64,000 bases of DNA from Candidatus Poribacteria bacterium (lineage in GTDB: Bacteria > Poribacteria > WGA-4E > WGA-3G). Numbering within the stretch: the first letter of the stretch is position 1; every line of letters begins with the position of its first letter. The position numbers and the translations under genes are program-made. Below the pieces are notes generated by a model. That model saw only the letters and a list, made by a program, of their open reading frames with translations, had not been told where the DNA came from and did not search any database. Location: NCBI GenBank assembly GCA_022827185.1, contig JAJDTM010000002.1, forward strand, positions 65,560 to 129,559, written 5' to 3'. Positions 35,647 through 43,890 of this stretch are shown here, in pieces.

Positions 35647-37104
35647 ATGATTTGGCACATCGCAAAAAAAGAAATATACTACAATCTGATGACCCAACGG
35701 TTCGTCTTGATGATAATTCTGTTGCCTATCTTGATGATCGCCAATGCCCTAATATATGGCTTCGGGGATAATGGATATACAGCGGAAATACGAGATTATA
35801 ACCGTAAAGTAAACCAGGGACGTTCTCATATTGAAAAATATGCTGCCCAGGGTTTAGGGGAGTTGGCGATGGTCGGTCCAGCAGAGATACCCAAGCATCC
35901 GCCCCAGTTGAAATTCTGTGCCGATGGAACTGATGCCCTCATACCCCATTCTATCACGATCGCGTATCGCATCAATTGGGAACGACCTGAATACGAGGAC
36001 TTGGTTGAAAGTTATAGTTGGCGGGAGTTGTGGTCCTTAGAATATCTACCTTCAAATCATGGCGGGGACGCAACTACGCTCATCAAAATTGACTGGGCAT
36101 TTATTGGTGTCTTCATGAGTTTTTTTGTTATTTTATTTACTTTCGATGCCATCGCTGGGGAACGCGTTCGCGGAACACTCAGTCTCATGATGTCCAACCC
36201 AATTCCTCGTGGACAGGTATTATTCGCGAAATACTTAGGAACATTTTTCACGCTCATCATCCCACTCCTGATTGGAGTCCTCATGAACCTTCTCATCATC
36301 TACCTGTCAGGGAACATCCCCTTTGATTCAGACAGTTGGCTTCGGATTTTAGGAATGATCGGACTCTTCGCGTTGCATATTTCTATCTTCATTTTTTTAG
36401 GACTGTTTTTCTCAAGTCGTGTCTCAAATGCCATTACCAGTTTAGTGTGGCTATTGCTAACTTGGGTCTGTTTAGCATTTATCTTCCCGAGTCTACTTGG
36501 ACTATTCGTCGGAACCCTTGATCCAATCCCATCAATAGAAAGAATATCCGCGGAAAAACGCTTGCAATTAGCGAACATAGATGATGAATTTCGCCCAGCA
36601 GCACTGGTAGAAGCAACAAAACTCAGCGAAGCCCCTTCCGTTGACAATCCATCAGCAACGCGCCTATGGGCGACCTACTTCGGGGAAAGGTCTGAAGTGC
36701 AAACCGGCATAGCAGATGCGCGTGTAGATCAGCAATTGAGACAGGTGCAACTCACCCGCGAACTCACCCAAATATCCCCGACGGCCTGTTTCCAATACGC
36801 CATGGAAGGACTCGCCAATACCGGAATCGTCAGTTATATGGATTTCGTTAAACAGGTGCGCCGCTATAGAAATACATTCATAGATTTCATCAAAACGGAG
36901 GATAAGAGTGATCCTCATAGTCTCCATATCTACCCTGTGAGGGAAGGCTTATCTCAGAAACCCGTGGATCCAGAGACTGTACCCATATTTAAAGAACGCA
37001 TCTCGCATCAAAGCGCGATTTTTCCACTTGGACTGCTGATTCTTTACAATGTCCTGTTCTTTATCGCCGCACAATTATCGTTCCTCAAATGTGATTTAAA
37101 ATAA
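35647..37104 (+). CDS. ABC-2 type transporter permease
   Basis: 485 residues, paralogous to the upstream permease. N-terminal helix LMIILLPILMIANALIYGF, an extracytoplasmic segment, then ILFTFDAIAGERVRGTLSLM with the coupling-region pattern shared with the upstream protein, four more helices and a final helix near the C-terminus (GLLILYNVLFFIAAQLSFL). It starts 55 nt after the first permease, so the pair is probably an operon and could form a heterodimer. GAGG is 14 nt before the ATG. No ABC ATPase is found in the window; it must be encoded elsewhere if the exporter works. Confidence 0.8.
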   Translation: MIWHIAKKEIYYNLMTQRFVLMIILLPILMIANALIYGFGDNGYTAEIRDYNRKVNQGRSHIEKYAAQGLGELAMVGPAEIPKHPPQLKFCADGTDALIPHSITIAYRINWERPEYEDLVESYSWRELWSLEYLPSNHGGDATTLIKIDWAFIGVFMSFFVILFTFDAIAGERVRGTLSLMMSNPIPRGQVLFAKYLGTFFTLIIPLLIGVLMNLLIIYLSGNIPFDSDSWLRILGMIGLFALHISIFIFLGLFFSSRVSNAITSLVWLLLTWVCLAFIFPSLLGLFVGTLDPIPSIERISAEKRLQLANIDDEFRPAALVEATKLSEAPSVDNPSATRLWATYFGERSEVQTGIADARVDQQLRQVQLTRELTQISPTACFQYAMEGLANTGIVSYMDFVKQVRRYRNTFIDFIKTEDKSDPHSLHIYPVREGLSQKPVDPETVPIFKERISHQSAIFPLGLLILYNVLFFIAAQLSFLKCDLK

Positions 37105-37201
37105 ATGAATTAATGCCTTTTTCTACCAACTCTTTTAATCTATCTTCTTTGGAGGATTTTTTTTCGGAATTAGTCGTTTTGGACTTGAGAAAGAAATAAA
37201 T

Positions 37202-37230
37202 TTGACAAAAAATACAAAAAATTGTACAAT
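37202..37230 (+). promoter_or_regulatory. Strong consensus sigma70 promoter for the candidate RNA
   Basis: TTGACA at 37202-37207 (perfect), 17-nt spacer, TACAAT at 37225-37230 (five of six). It is the best promoter match in the window together with the one at 61084, and it points at the structured tandem repeats that begin 10 nt later. Confidence 0.65.
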
Positions 37231-37239
37231 ATTTAGAAT

Positions 37240-37317
37240 GCCATTTGGTAGCGAATTTCATCTGTCTCGTTTGAGGCGGTCGCTACATCTGCCGAGTGGA
37301 ATCGGAATGGCGTTTTC
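37240..37317 (+). repeat. Structured repeat unit 1 of the candidate RNA
   Basis: 78 nt. Outer arms GCCATT/AATGGC, middle arms AGCGA/TCGCT, inner stem CTGTCTC with GAGGCGG and a GTTT loop; two inner pairs are G-U wobbles. An alternative pairing joins ATTTCAT with GTGGAAT. Confidence 0.6.
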
Positions 37318-37323
37318 AAGAAC

Positions 37324-37403
37324 GCCATTTGGTAGCGAATTCCACCTGTCTCGTTTGAGACAGTCGCTATTATCGCACTGAGTGGAATCGGAATGGCGTT
37401 TTC
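37324..37403 (+). repeat. Structured repeat unit 2 of the candidate RNA
   Basis: 80 nt, direct repeat of unit 1. The inner stem is perfect Watson-Crick here (CTGTCTC with GAGACAG around GTTT), so the differences from unit 1 keep pairing. Outer arms AACGCCATT/AATGGCGTT and the alternative stem ATTCCAC/GTGGAAT are also kept. Confidence 0.6.
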
Positions 37404-37436
37404 CTCCCAAATCTGATGAGTTTTGAAAAGGTTTCA

Positions 37437-37517
37437 ATGCCGATAGTTATTTTGCAAAAACTCCTTAAAGCCAACCCACAATCGAAAAGTGAAATTCAAG
37501 CGGAAACTAACGAATAA
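37437..37517 (+). CDS. Possible 26-residue peptide within the candidate RNA unit
   Basis: ATG at 37437 preceded by AAAAGG, reading MPIVILQKLLKANPQSKSEI and ending QAETNE. The text resembles the start of a winged helix-turn-helix (KSEI at the turn), so it could be a remnant of a DNA-binding protein or a small peptide. Too short to trust by itself. Confidence 0.3.
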   Translation: MPIVILQKLLKANPQSKSEIQAETNE

Positions 37518-37537
37518 TTCTGCCCTTATTCATCATC

Positions 37538-37573
37538 AAAAAGCCGTTGGTTTTACCAGTTAACGGCTTTTTT
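37538..37573 (+). terminator. Intrinsic terminator of the candidate RNA unit
   Basis: AAAAAGCCGTT (37538-37548) and AACGGCTTTTTT (37562-37573) form a stem of 11 pairs with a 13-nt loop, ending in six T. Works as a terminator on the plus strand. Confidence 0.8.
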
Positions 37574-37736
37574 AGTGGTGTTAGGATGCAGATGCGGATT
37601 AGATTGCGACGGTCCGGCAGATGTTCAGTGCATTCTGAGACTAAAGGGTAGACATTTTTAGTATGTTCTATTTTCTCTTGTCTCGCTTTTCCCATCAACG
37701 GCTTTGTACATAGCTTTCTTTCCAGATCACGTGAAT

Positions 37737-37829
37737 AGGACTTACACAACTTTTGGACGAATCGCCACTATCACAGGTTTCCGCTGGCGAAGTTTCAAAC
37801 CCACTAGCAAAGAAAGTTGTATAAGTCCT
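37737..37829. mobile_element. MITE-like element with AGGACTTACACAACTTT ends
   Basis: 93 nt with 17-bp inverted repeats (37737-37753 and 37813-37829, one mismatch). The end motif AGGACTTAC is shared with the element at 54392-54483 and with the solo end at 4105-4116. No coding sequence. It lies 57 nt upstream of the first cytoplasmic WD40 gene. Confidence 0.75.
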
Positions 37830-37886
37830 GATGAATAAAACTTGCTTGCGGGCCTTGGACTGCGGGCATTCCATAGGAGATTTTTC

Positions 37887-39875
37887 ATGGAAAATAAAAA
37901 TTCTACTGCCGTCGCGCTGCGCAGTATAGACGGTGAAGATGTGACGATGTGGGCTCTTCCTGAAGGGGCAATTGCGCGATTGGGACGGGGCAGGAATAAC
38001 GATGTGGCATTTTCGCCGGATGGACAGTACTTCGCCGTTGGAACATCAATTGGACTCTGGTTATACGAACTCCCGACGCTATCCCCTATTGCACTTTGGG
38101 ATACAGCGCGCGGGACCAGTGCTGTTGCCTTTTCAGCCGACGGTCGTTGGATTGTCACCTACACTTTTGTGGAAAACCTAAAGGTATGGGATGTTCAAAG
38201 CGGTACTTGCGTCACCCAGATAGAGGTCCCGAATAAAGAGCAGTGTCCTCGCCCCGTTTTCTCTCAAGACGGACAGCACATCACTACGCCGAGTTACGAG
38301 AGAAACGGAAAGATTTACACTTGGTGTGCGCGCACAGGAGCGCAACTCAACGCAACTGAAATCGGTGAAACCTACGGTATCTATCCTTTCCTATTTTCTC
38401 AGGACAGAAATCTACTAGCAGGTAGAAAACGCAGCACAGATTCTGATCCTGAATCTATCTTAGTGTGGCATGTGGAGACCGGAGAACAGATCGCCTGTTT
38501 CACCGGGTATTCTGAAAGAATGAATAACCTCTGTTTCTCACCCGATGGAAAGTATCTCACTGCTGGCAGTGCCGATGGAACGATTCAGATTTGGAATATC
38601 GAAAGCGGACAACTAGCAACAACTCACACCGACTCTGGAGATACCCAGATGTTTCCGTACTATTCACCAGAGGAGGGATTGATTGCTGCCGCAATTTCTA
38701 AACGCGAAGTTGAGGTTTGGCATATAGATAGGGACGAAAAAATAGACACATTTGAACACCGAGGAGATAGTTGGCATGTGTGTTTTTCAGGAGATGGAGC
38801 GCAATTGGCAGTTGCAAGCCCAAGTGAGATCCAAATCTGGACGAAAAGTAATAACTCCGATGCCCACACGCTTTCAACCCTTCATGGACATATCCCTACA
38901 ATGGACACATTGGTCTTCTCCTCCGACGAGAAAACGCTTGCTGCTGGGTTTTGGCGTGATAACGTCCTCTTATGGGATGTGGCGAGTAGACATTCATATC
39001 GACCGGACGGTGAGAAACTTCCTGGAAATTCTCATAACGTTTATCGTTCCCCCAGTGGGAAAATCATTTCTATCAATGGATCGGGAAATAATTTAAACAT
39101 GCAGGAGGTGGGCGAGAGTGAACCCATTGTGGAACTTATCGGACCGGAAGGAGGCTTAGGTCGCGCCAAAGCATTCGCTCCCACAGGACACCGGATCGCA
39201 AGCGCGGATAAGGACAGCAATATACACATTTGGGAACGGACGAGTCCCTTAAAGAGCGCGCAGGGAAGTGAAAGTTGGGAAAAACATACCACGATCATCA
39301 AAAATGAGGAATTTACTTACGGGGTGGTGCATAGTCCAACCGGACTGGCATTTAGCCCGGATGGAAAACAACTCGCAAGTATATCACGGTCACGGGATTG
39401 GAAAGCCTGTTTGTGGGATGTTGATTCAGGCAAACAGATATCTGAACTTCCGTTAACACCGCTGCCAAGTCGTGGTGGAAGGTATATATCTACATATCGT
39501 GGCTACGATACTGGAATAGCGTTTTCACCGCGTGGCGACATCATTGCTGGTGGCAAATGGGGTGAGATTGTGTTCTGGGATGCAACAGATGGTAAAACAC
39601 TTATGACCCTGCCACAACCCGAAGAAAGTCAAAGACCGATTACTTTATGCTTTTCACCGTGTGGCGAGTATTTGGCTTCCGGTGCATGGTGGCAAGGCGG
39701 TTTGCAAAAGGTCCCCATCCGCTTATGGAAAGTAGAGACTGGAAAAAATATAGCAACTTTTTGGGGACACACCACCGATGTGCAGTGTTTCGCATTTTCG
39801 CAAGATAACACCCTATTAGTCAGTGGTGGACACGATGGCGCGATCTACCTCTGGGATCTAAGCCCACACCTATAG
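37887..39875 (+). CDS. Cytoplasmic WD40-repeat protein, array member 1
   Basis: 662 residues without a signal peptide. Opens with MENKNSTAVALRSIDGEDVT, then WALPEGAIARLGRG and 14 WD40-like repeats, more divergent than in the exported group. Repeat 13 has an insert (WWQGGLQKVPIRLWKVETG), and the last repeat ends GGHDGAIYLWDLSPHL. AGGAGATTTTTC precedes ATG 37887. It is the first of six tandem paralogues read in one direction with gaps of 16-19 nt, so a single operon is likely. WD40 propellers act as binding platforms; no catalytic domain is present, and the partner is unknown. Confidence 0.85.
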   Translation: MENKNSTAVALRSIDGEDVTMWALPEGAIARLGRGRNNDVAFSPDGQYFAVGTSIGLWLYELPTLSPIALWDTARGTSAVAFSADGRWIVTYTFVENLKVWDVQSGTCVTQIEVPNKEQCPRPVFSQDGQHITTPSYERNGKIYTWCARTGAQLNATEIGETYGIYPFLFSQDRNLLAGRKRSTDSDPESILVWHVETGEQIACFTGYSERMNNLCFSPDGKYLTAGSADGTIQIWNIESGQLATTHTDSGDTQMFPYYSPEEGLIAAAISKREVEVWHIDRDEKIDTFEHRGDSWHVCFSGDGAQLAVASPSEIQIWTKSNNSDAHTLSTLHGHIPTMDTLVFSSDEKTLAAGFWRDNVLLWDVASRHSYRPDGEKLPGNSHNVYRSPSGKIISINGSGNNLNMQEVGESEPIVELIGPEGGLGRAKAFAPTGHRIASADKDSNIHIWERTSPLKSAQGSESWEKHTTIIKNEEFTYGVVHSPTGLAFSPDGKQLASISRSRDWKACLWDVDSGKQISELPLTPLPSRGGRYISTYRGYDTGIAFSPRGDIIAGGKWGEIVFWDATDGKTLMTLPQPEESQRPITLCFSPCGEYLASGAWWQGGLQKVPIRLWKVETGKNIATFWGHTTDVQCFAFSQDNTLLVSGGHDGAIYLWDLSPHL

Positions 39876-39894
39876 AGCACAAGGAGATATTTTG

Positions 39895-41856
39895 ATGGAA
39901 AAGAAAAAATTGGTAACCCCTGCGCCGATAGGTGCAGCCGGAGATGATGTGACGACTTGGGCACTTCCTGAAGGGGCAATTGCACGCTTGGGGCGCGGTA
40001 GTATCCGTGATATGGCATTCTCACCTGATGGACAGTACTTTGTAGTCGCATCAGCCATTGGACTCTGGTTGTACGAATTCCCTACATTATCTCCAATTAC
40101 ACTCTGGGACACGGAACGTGGAATGACTAACTCTGTCACATTTTCACCTGATAATCGTCGGATTGTCACACACACTTGTGCCGGAGAGCTAAAGATATGG
40201 GATTTTGAACGCGGCATTTGTATCGCCGAAGTAGATGACCACGGCAGGAGCGATATTTCTAAACCTGTCTTCTCTCAAGACGGGCAGCGCATTGCATCGA
40301 TTAGTTTTAGCAGTCATGGGAAAATATACGTTTGGTGTCCGCACACTGGAAAACAACTCAGCGAAACTGAAATCCGATACTCCTATGATATTCATCCATA
40401 CCGATTTTCTCCTGATGCGAGGTTGTTGGTAGGAAAAAAGAGCGAGAGGGATTCTGATCCCGAATCTGTCATTATATGGAATGTTGAGACAGGAGAACGA
40501 ATCGGTTGTATTACGGAATACCCCGACGAGATGGAGAATCTCTGCTTTTCACCGGATGGAAAACATCTCGCTATCAGTAGTTCAGATGGTGCAATCTGGG
40601 TTTGGGATTTAGAAAAAGGACGACTGGAAACGATTCATACTGATTATGGCGATGCCCGAATTTTTCCACATTATTCATCAGAGGGTGGATTGATTGCCGC
40701 TGCGATTTCTGAACGGAGGGTTGAGGTCTGGAATATAGAACAGAACGAAAAACTTGACGAGTTTGAACATCGAGGGAATAACTGGATTACCTGTTTTTCG
40801 AGCAGCGGAAAACAATTAGCAGTCGAAACCCGTAGTGAAATCAAAATTTGGGCGAAAGCGGAAGGTCCCTCACACGCACTTTCAACTCTTCATGGACATA
40901 TTCCTACGATGGATACGTTAGTCTTTTCATCTGATGAAAAGACACTTGCCGCCGGATTTTGGCGTGACAATATCCACCTGTGGGACCTCGCAAGTAGACG
41001 TTCATACCGACCACATAACGAAAAACTGCCCGGGACTTCACATAACGTTTATCGTTCTCCCAGCGGGAAAATCATTTCTATCAACCAATATGGCGATAAT
41101 TTAAACGTCCGGGAGGTTGGTAAGAGTAAACCTCTTGTTGAACTTACCGGACCCGAAGAGGGCTTGGGGCGCGCCAAAGCCTACGCCCCCACGGGGCATC
41201 GGATTGCAAGCGCGGATCAAGACGACAACATACATATCTGGGAGTGTACGTCCTCCTTAAATGACATCACCGAAAGCGAAAGTTGGCAAAAGCACACCAC
41301 AGTCATCAACGATACGGAATTTATTGATAGGTTGAGATTCAGCCTGAACGGGTTGGCATTTAGTCCTGATGGAAAACGACTCGCAAGTATTTCAAAGTCC
41401 CGAGACTGCAAAGCCTGTTTGTGGGACGTTGATTCAGGGAAACAGATTGCTGAACTTGCTTTAACATCTTCGACAAACTATGAGAAAGACGCTGGGATAG
41501 CGTTTTCGCCGAACGGAGACATCATTGCTGGTGGCAAGTCGGGTGAGATCGTGCTTTGGGATGCAACAGATGGCAAAATACTTATGACCCTGCCACAACC
41601 GGAAGGAAATCAACGACCAATTACGCTGTGTTTTTCACCTTGTGGGCAGTACTTACTTTCCGGTTCGTGGTGGCAACCCGGTTTACAGAAGGTGCCTATC
41701 CACTTGTGGGAGGTGGCAACAGGTAAGAATATCGCAACTTTTTGGGGCCACACGACCGATGTTCAGTGCTTTGCATTCTCGCAGGACGGCACCCTATTGG
41801 TAAGCGGTGGACACGACGGTGCAATCTATCTTTGGGACCTAACGCCTTATCTATAG
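39895..41856 (+). CDS. Cytoplasmic WD40-repeat protein, array member 2
   Basis: 653 residues, no signal peptide. N-terminus MEKKKLVTPAPIGAAGDDVT and WALPEGAIARLGRGS, followed by 14 repeats. Repeats 7-10 (ALSTLHGHIPTMDTLVFSSD, then LWDLASRRSYRP) and 12-14 are almost the same as in members 1, 3 and 4, whereas repeats 2-6 differ. CAAGGAGATATTTTG precedes the ATG, a spacer that recurs before members 3, 4 and, slightly changed, 6. It begins 19 nt after member 1. Confidence 0.85.
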   Translation: MEKKKLVTPAPIGAAGDDVTTWALPEGAIARLGRGSIRDMAFSPDGQYFVVASAIGLWLYEFPTLSPITLWDTERGMTNSVTFSPDNRRIVTHTCAGELKIWDFERGICIAEVDDHGRSDISKPVFSQDGQRIASISFSSHGKIYVWCPHTGKQLSETEIRYSYDIHPYRFSPDARLLVGKKSERDSDPESVIIWNVETGERIGCITEYPDEMENLCFSPDGKHLAISSSDGAIWVWDLEKGRLETIHTDYGDARIFPHYSSEGGLIAAAISERRVEVWNIEQNEKLDEFEHRGNNWITCFSSSGKQLAVETRSEIKIWAKAEGPSHALSTLHGHIPTMDTLVFSSDEKTLAAGFWRDNIHLWDLASRRSYRPHNEKLPGTSHNVYRSPSGKIISINQYGDNLNVREVGKSKPLVELTGPEEGLGRAKAYAPTGHRIASADQDDNIHIWECTSSLNDITESESWQKHTTVINDTEFIDRLRFSLNGLAFSPDGKRLASISKSRDCKACLWDVDSGKQIAELALTSSTNYEKDAGIAFSPNGDIIAGGKSGEIVLWDATDGKILMTLPQPEGNQRPITLCFSPCGQYLLSGSWWQPGLQKVPIHLWEVATGKNIATFWGHTTDVQCFAFSQDGTLLVSGGHDGAIYLWDLTPYL

Positions 41857-41874
41857 AATGCAAGGAGATATTTG

Positions 41875-43872
41875 ATGGAAAATGAAAAAATACAAGCAGC
41901 GACTTCATTGAGTCCTAACGACAGCGATGTAGCCACATGGGCACTCCCTGAAGGCGCAATCGCACGATTGGGGCGCGGTAGTGTTGGAAGCATGGCATTT
42001 TCGCCCGATGGACAGTACTTCGCAGTTGGGTCATGGATTGGACTCTGGTTATATGAACTTCCCACGTTAACCCCAATCGCGCTCTGGGATACCGAACGCG
42101 GAATGACCAGTGGTGTCAGTTTTTCGCCCGATGGCAGCCAGATTGTCACGGCCACCTCTGGTGGGAATGTAAAGGTATGGGATATTGAACGCGGTATCTG
42201 TACAATTGAGATGGGTGATCACGGCAAACAAGAGATTTCTTTTTCCCGGGATGGACAACACCTCGCCGGTGCTAACTGCCGCATGGAAAAGGGGAAGATT
42301 TACGTCTGGTGCCCGCACACTGGTCCGAAAGTCCGAGAAACGGAAGTCCACTCCCCTTGCGATGTCTATCCGCTCTGCTTCTCTCCAGATTTAAGCTTAC
42401 TGGCAGGTAAGAACAATCCCCAAAAAAATAGACGTAGAAATATCGCTGACGGCGATTCAATTACGGTCTGGCGCGTAGAAACTGGAGAACAAATTGCCGA
42501 CATCACCGGACATTCCGAACCGGTGCAAAAGTTCTGCTTTTCCCCATGCGGACAATTCCTCGCTGCCGGTGGTTGGCACGGCGCAATACATGTATGGGAT
42601 GTGGAAAGCGGACAACTGGAGACGACCTATACCGATTATGGGGAATCCCAGATGTATCCACACTTCCTGCCAGGGGGTGAACTGATTACCGCCGCAGTTT
42701 CCGAGCGTAAGGTTGAGATTTGGTATGTAGAAAAAGGCGAGAAACTGGATGAATTTGAACATCGCGGGAACAATAATAACACAGTTCGTTTTTCGGAAAA
42801 TGGAACACAATTAGCAATCTCAAGCGAAAGTGATATCCAAATCTGGACAAAAGACAGTAATTCCGATGCTCACACGCTTTCAACCCTTCATGGACATATC
42901 CCTACAATGGATACGTTAGTCTTTTCGTCAGATGAAAAGACGCTTGCCGCGGGACTCTGGAATGATAACGTCCTCTTATGGGATATCGCAAGCAAACGTT
43001 CATATCGCCCCGAGGGTGAAAAATTGCCCGGGACTTCGCATCATGTTTACCTATCTACCAGTGAGAAATTGCTTTCTACTTGTAGGGATGGGAACCTTCT
43101 CAAAGTCTGGGAGGTCGGAAAGCGTGAACCGATTACTGAACTCACTGCCGCTGAGGCGAAGTTGATGCGTGCCGAGGCGTTCGCACCCACGCAGCACAGA
43201 CTGGCACGTGCAGACACAGAACACAATATCCATATTTGGGAATATACACCAACCGCAGAAAGTGAAAGTGAAGACAGCGCGTGGAAAAAACACACTACGC
43301 TTATAGGACATACAATGTATATTACAGGCTTGGCATTTAGTCCAGATGGAAAACGGCTTGCAAGCATAACTGCAGGCATACCGGACACAGCAAAAGCACC
43401 AGAGCGAGACGCGCGATTGTGGGATGTTGACGTTGGAGAGGAGATTACAAAGTTAGCAACGAAATTCTCAGATTCAAAATTATATCGTAGTTTAGCTGTT
43501 AACATTGCAGGCATCGCTTTCTCACCGCGCGGCGACATAATCGCTGGTGGTCAGTTTGGCGAGATTATATTGTGGGATGCGACAGATGGAAAAGTGCTTA
43601 TGAGGATTCCACAACCGAAAGAAAGTCGGCGACCGATTACGTTACGCTTTTCACCGTGTGGGCAGTATTTGGCTTCCGGTTCATGGTGGCAAACCCGTTT
43701 GCAGAAAGTCCCTATCCGTTTATGGGAGGTCGCAACAGGGAAAAATATCGCCACTTTTTGGGGACATACCACTGATGTTCAGTGTTTTGCGTTTTCGCAG
43801 GACGGTATCCTATTAGCAAGCGGCGGACATGATGGTGCGATTTATCTCTGGGATCTGGAACCTTATCTATAA
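41875..43872 (+). CDS. Cytoplasmic WD40-repeat protein, array member 3
   Basis: 665 residues, no signal peptide. N-terminus MENEKIQAATSLSPNDSDVA, then TWALPEGAIARLGRGS; this leader is nearly identical to that of member 4, marking these two as the youngest pair at their 5' ends. Around 14 repeats. The segment between repeats 10 and 12 differs from the others (HTTLIGHTMYITGLAFSPDG and an insert AGIPDTAKAPERDA). C-terminus GGHDGAIYLWDLEPYL. AAGGAG is 9 nt before the ATG. Confidence 0.85.
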   Translation: MENEKIQAATSLSPNDSDVATWALPEGAIARLGRGSVGSMAFSPDGQYFAVGSWIGLWLYELPTLTPIALWDTERGMTSGVSFSPDGSQIVTATSGGNVKVWDIERGICTIEMGDHGKQEISFSRDGQHLAGANCRMEKGKIYVWCPHTGPKVRETEVHSPCDVYPLCFSPDLSLLAGKNNPQKNRRRNIADGDSITVWRVETGEQIADITGHSEPVQKFCFSPCGQFLAAGGWHGAIHVWDVESGQLETTYTDYGESQMYPHFLPGGELITAAVSERKVEIWYVEKGEKLDEFEHRGNNNNTVRFSENGTQLAISSESDIQIWTKDSNSDAHTLSTLHGHIPTMDTLVFSSDEKTLAAGLWNDNVLLWDIASKRSYRPEGEKLPGTSHHVYLSTSEKLLSTCRDGNLLKVWEVGKREPITELTAAEAKLMRAEAFAPTQHRLARADTEHNIHIWEYTPTAESESEDSAWKKHTTLIGHTMYITGLAFSPDGKRLASITAGIPDTAKAPERDARLWDVDVGEEITKLATKFSDSKLYRSLAVNIAGIAFSPRGDIIAGGQFGEIILWDATDGKVLMRIPQPKESRRPITLRFSPCGQYLASGSWWQTRLQKVPIRLWEVATGKNIATFWGHTTDVQCFAFSQDGILLASGGHDGAIYLWDLEPYL

Positions 43873-43890
43873 AACGCAAGGAGATATTTG

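Larger units (their letters stand above)
37237..37573 (+). ncRNA. Candidate structured noncoding RNA transcription unit
   Basis: From the expected transcription start about 7 nt after the -10 box to a strong intrinsic terminator, about 337 nt. The 5' half is two tandem copies of an 80-nt foldable unit; the 3' half holds a short open frame and the terminator. It lies between the ABC-2 permease pair and the six-gene WD40 array and does not match any RNA family I recognise (not a glycine, c-di-GMP, TPP or cobalamin riboswitch by motif). It ends 313 nt before the first WD40 gene, so it is not a simple leader of that gene. Expression is inferred. Confidence 0.5.

Noticed and set aside
37237..37403. 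Known riboswitch (glycine tandem, c-di-GMP, TPP, cobalamin)
   Set aside because: None of the signature motifs of these classes could be matched by eye; a covariance search is needed to exclude rare classes.
18253..37510. Shared 14-mer AGCGGAAACTAACG at 18259 and 37500
   Set aside because: Only two copies, no surrounding similarity; it may be chance or a small repeat remnant.
37507..37749. 80-codon minus-strand open frame downstream of the candidate RNA
   Set aside because: It reads through the terminator hairpin and the MITE end; no known domain. A transposase remnant was considered but could not be supported.
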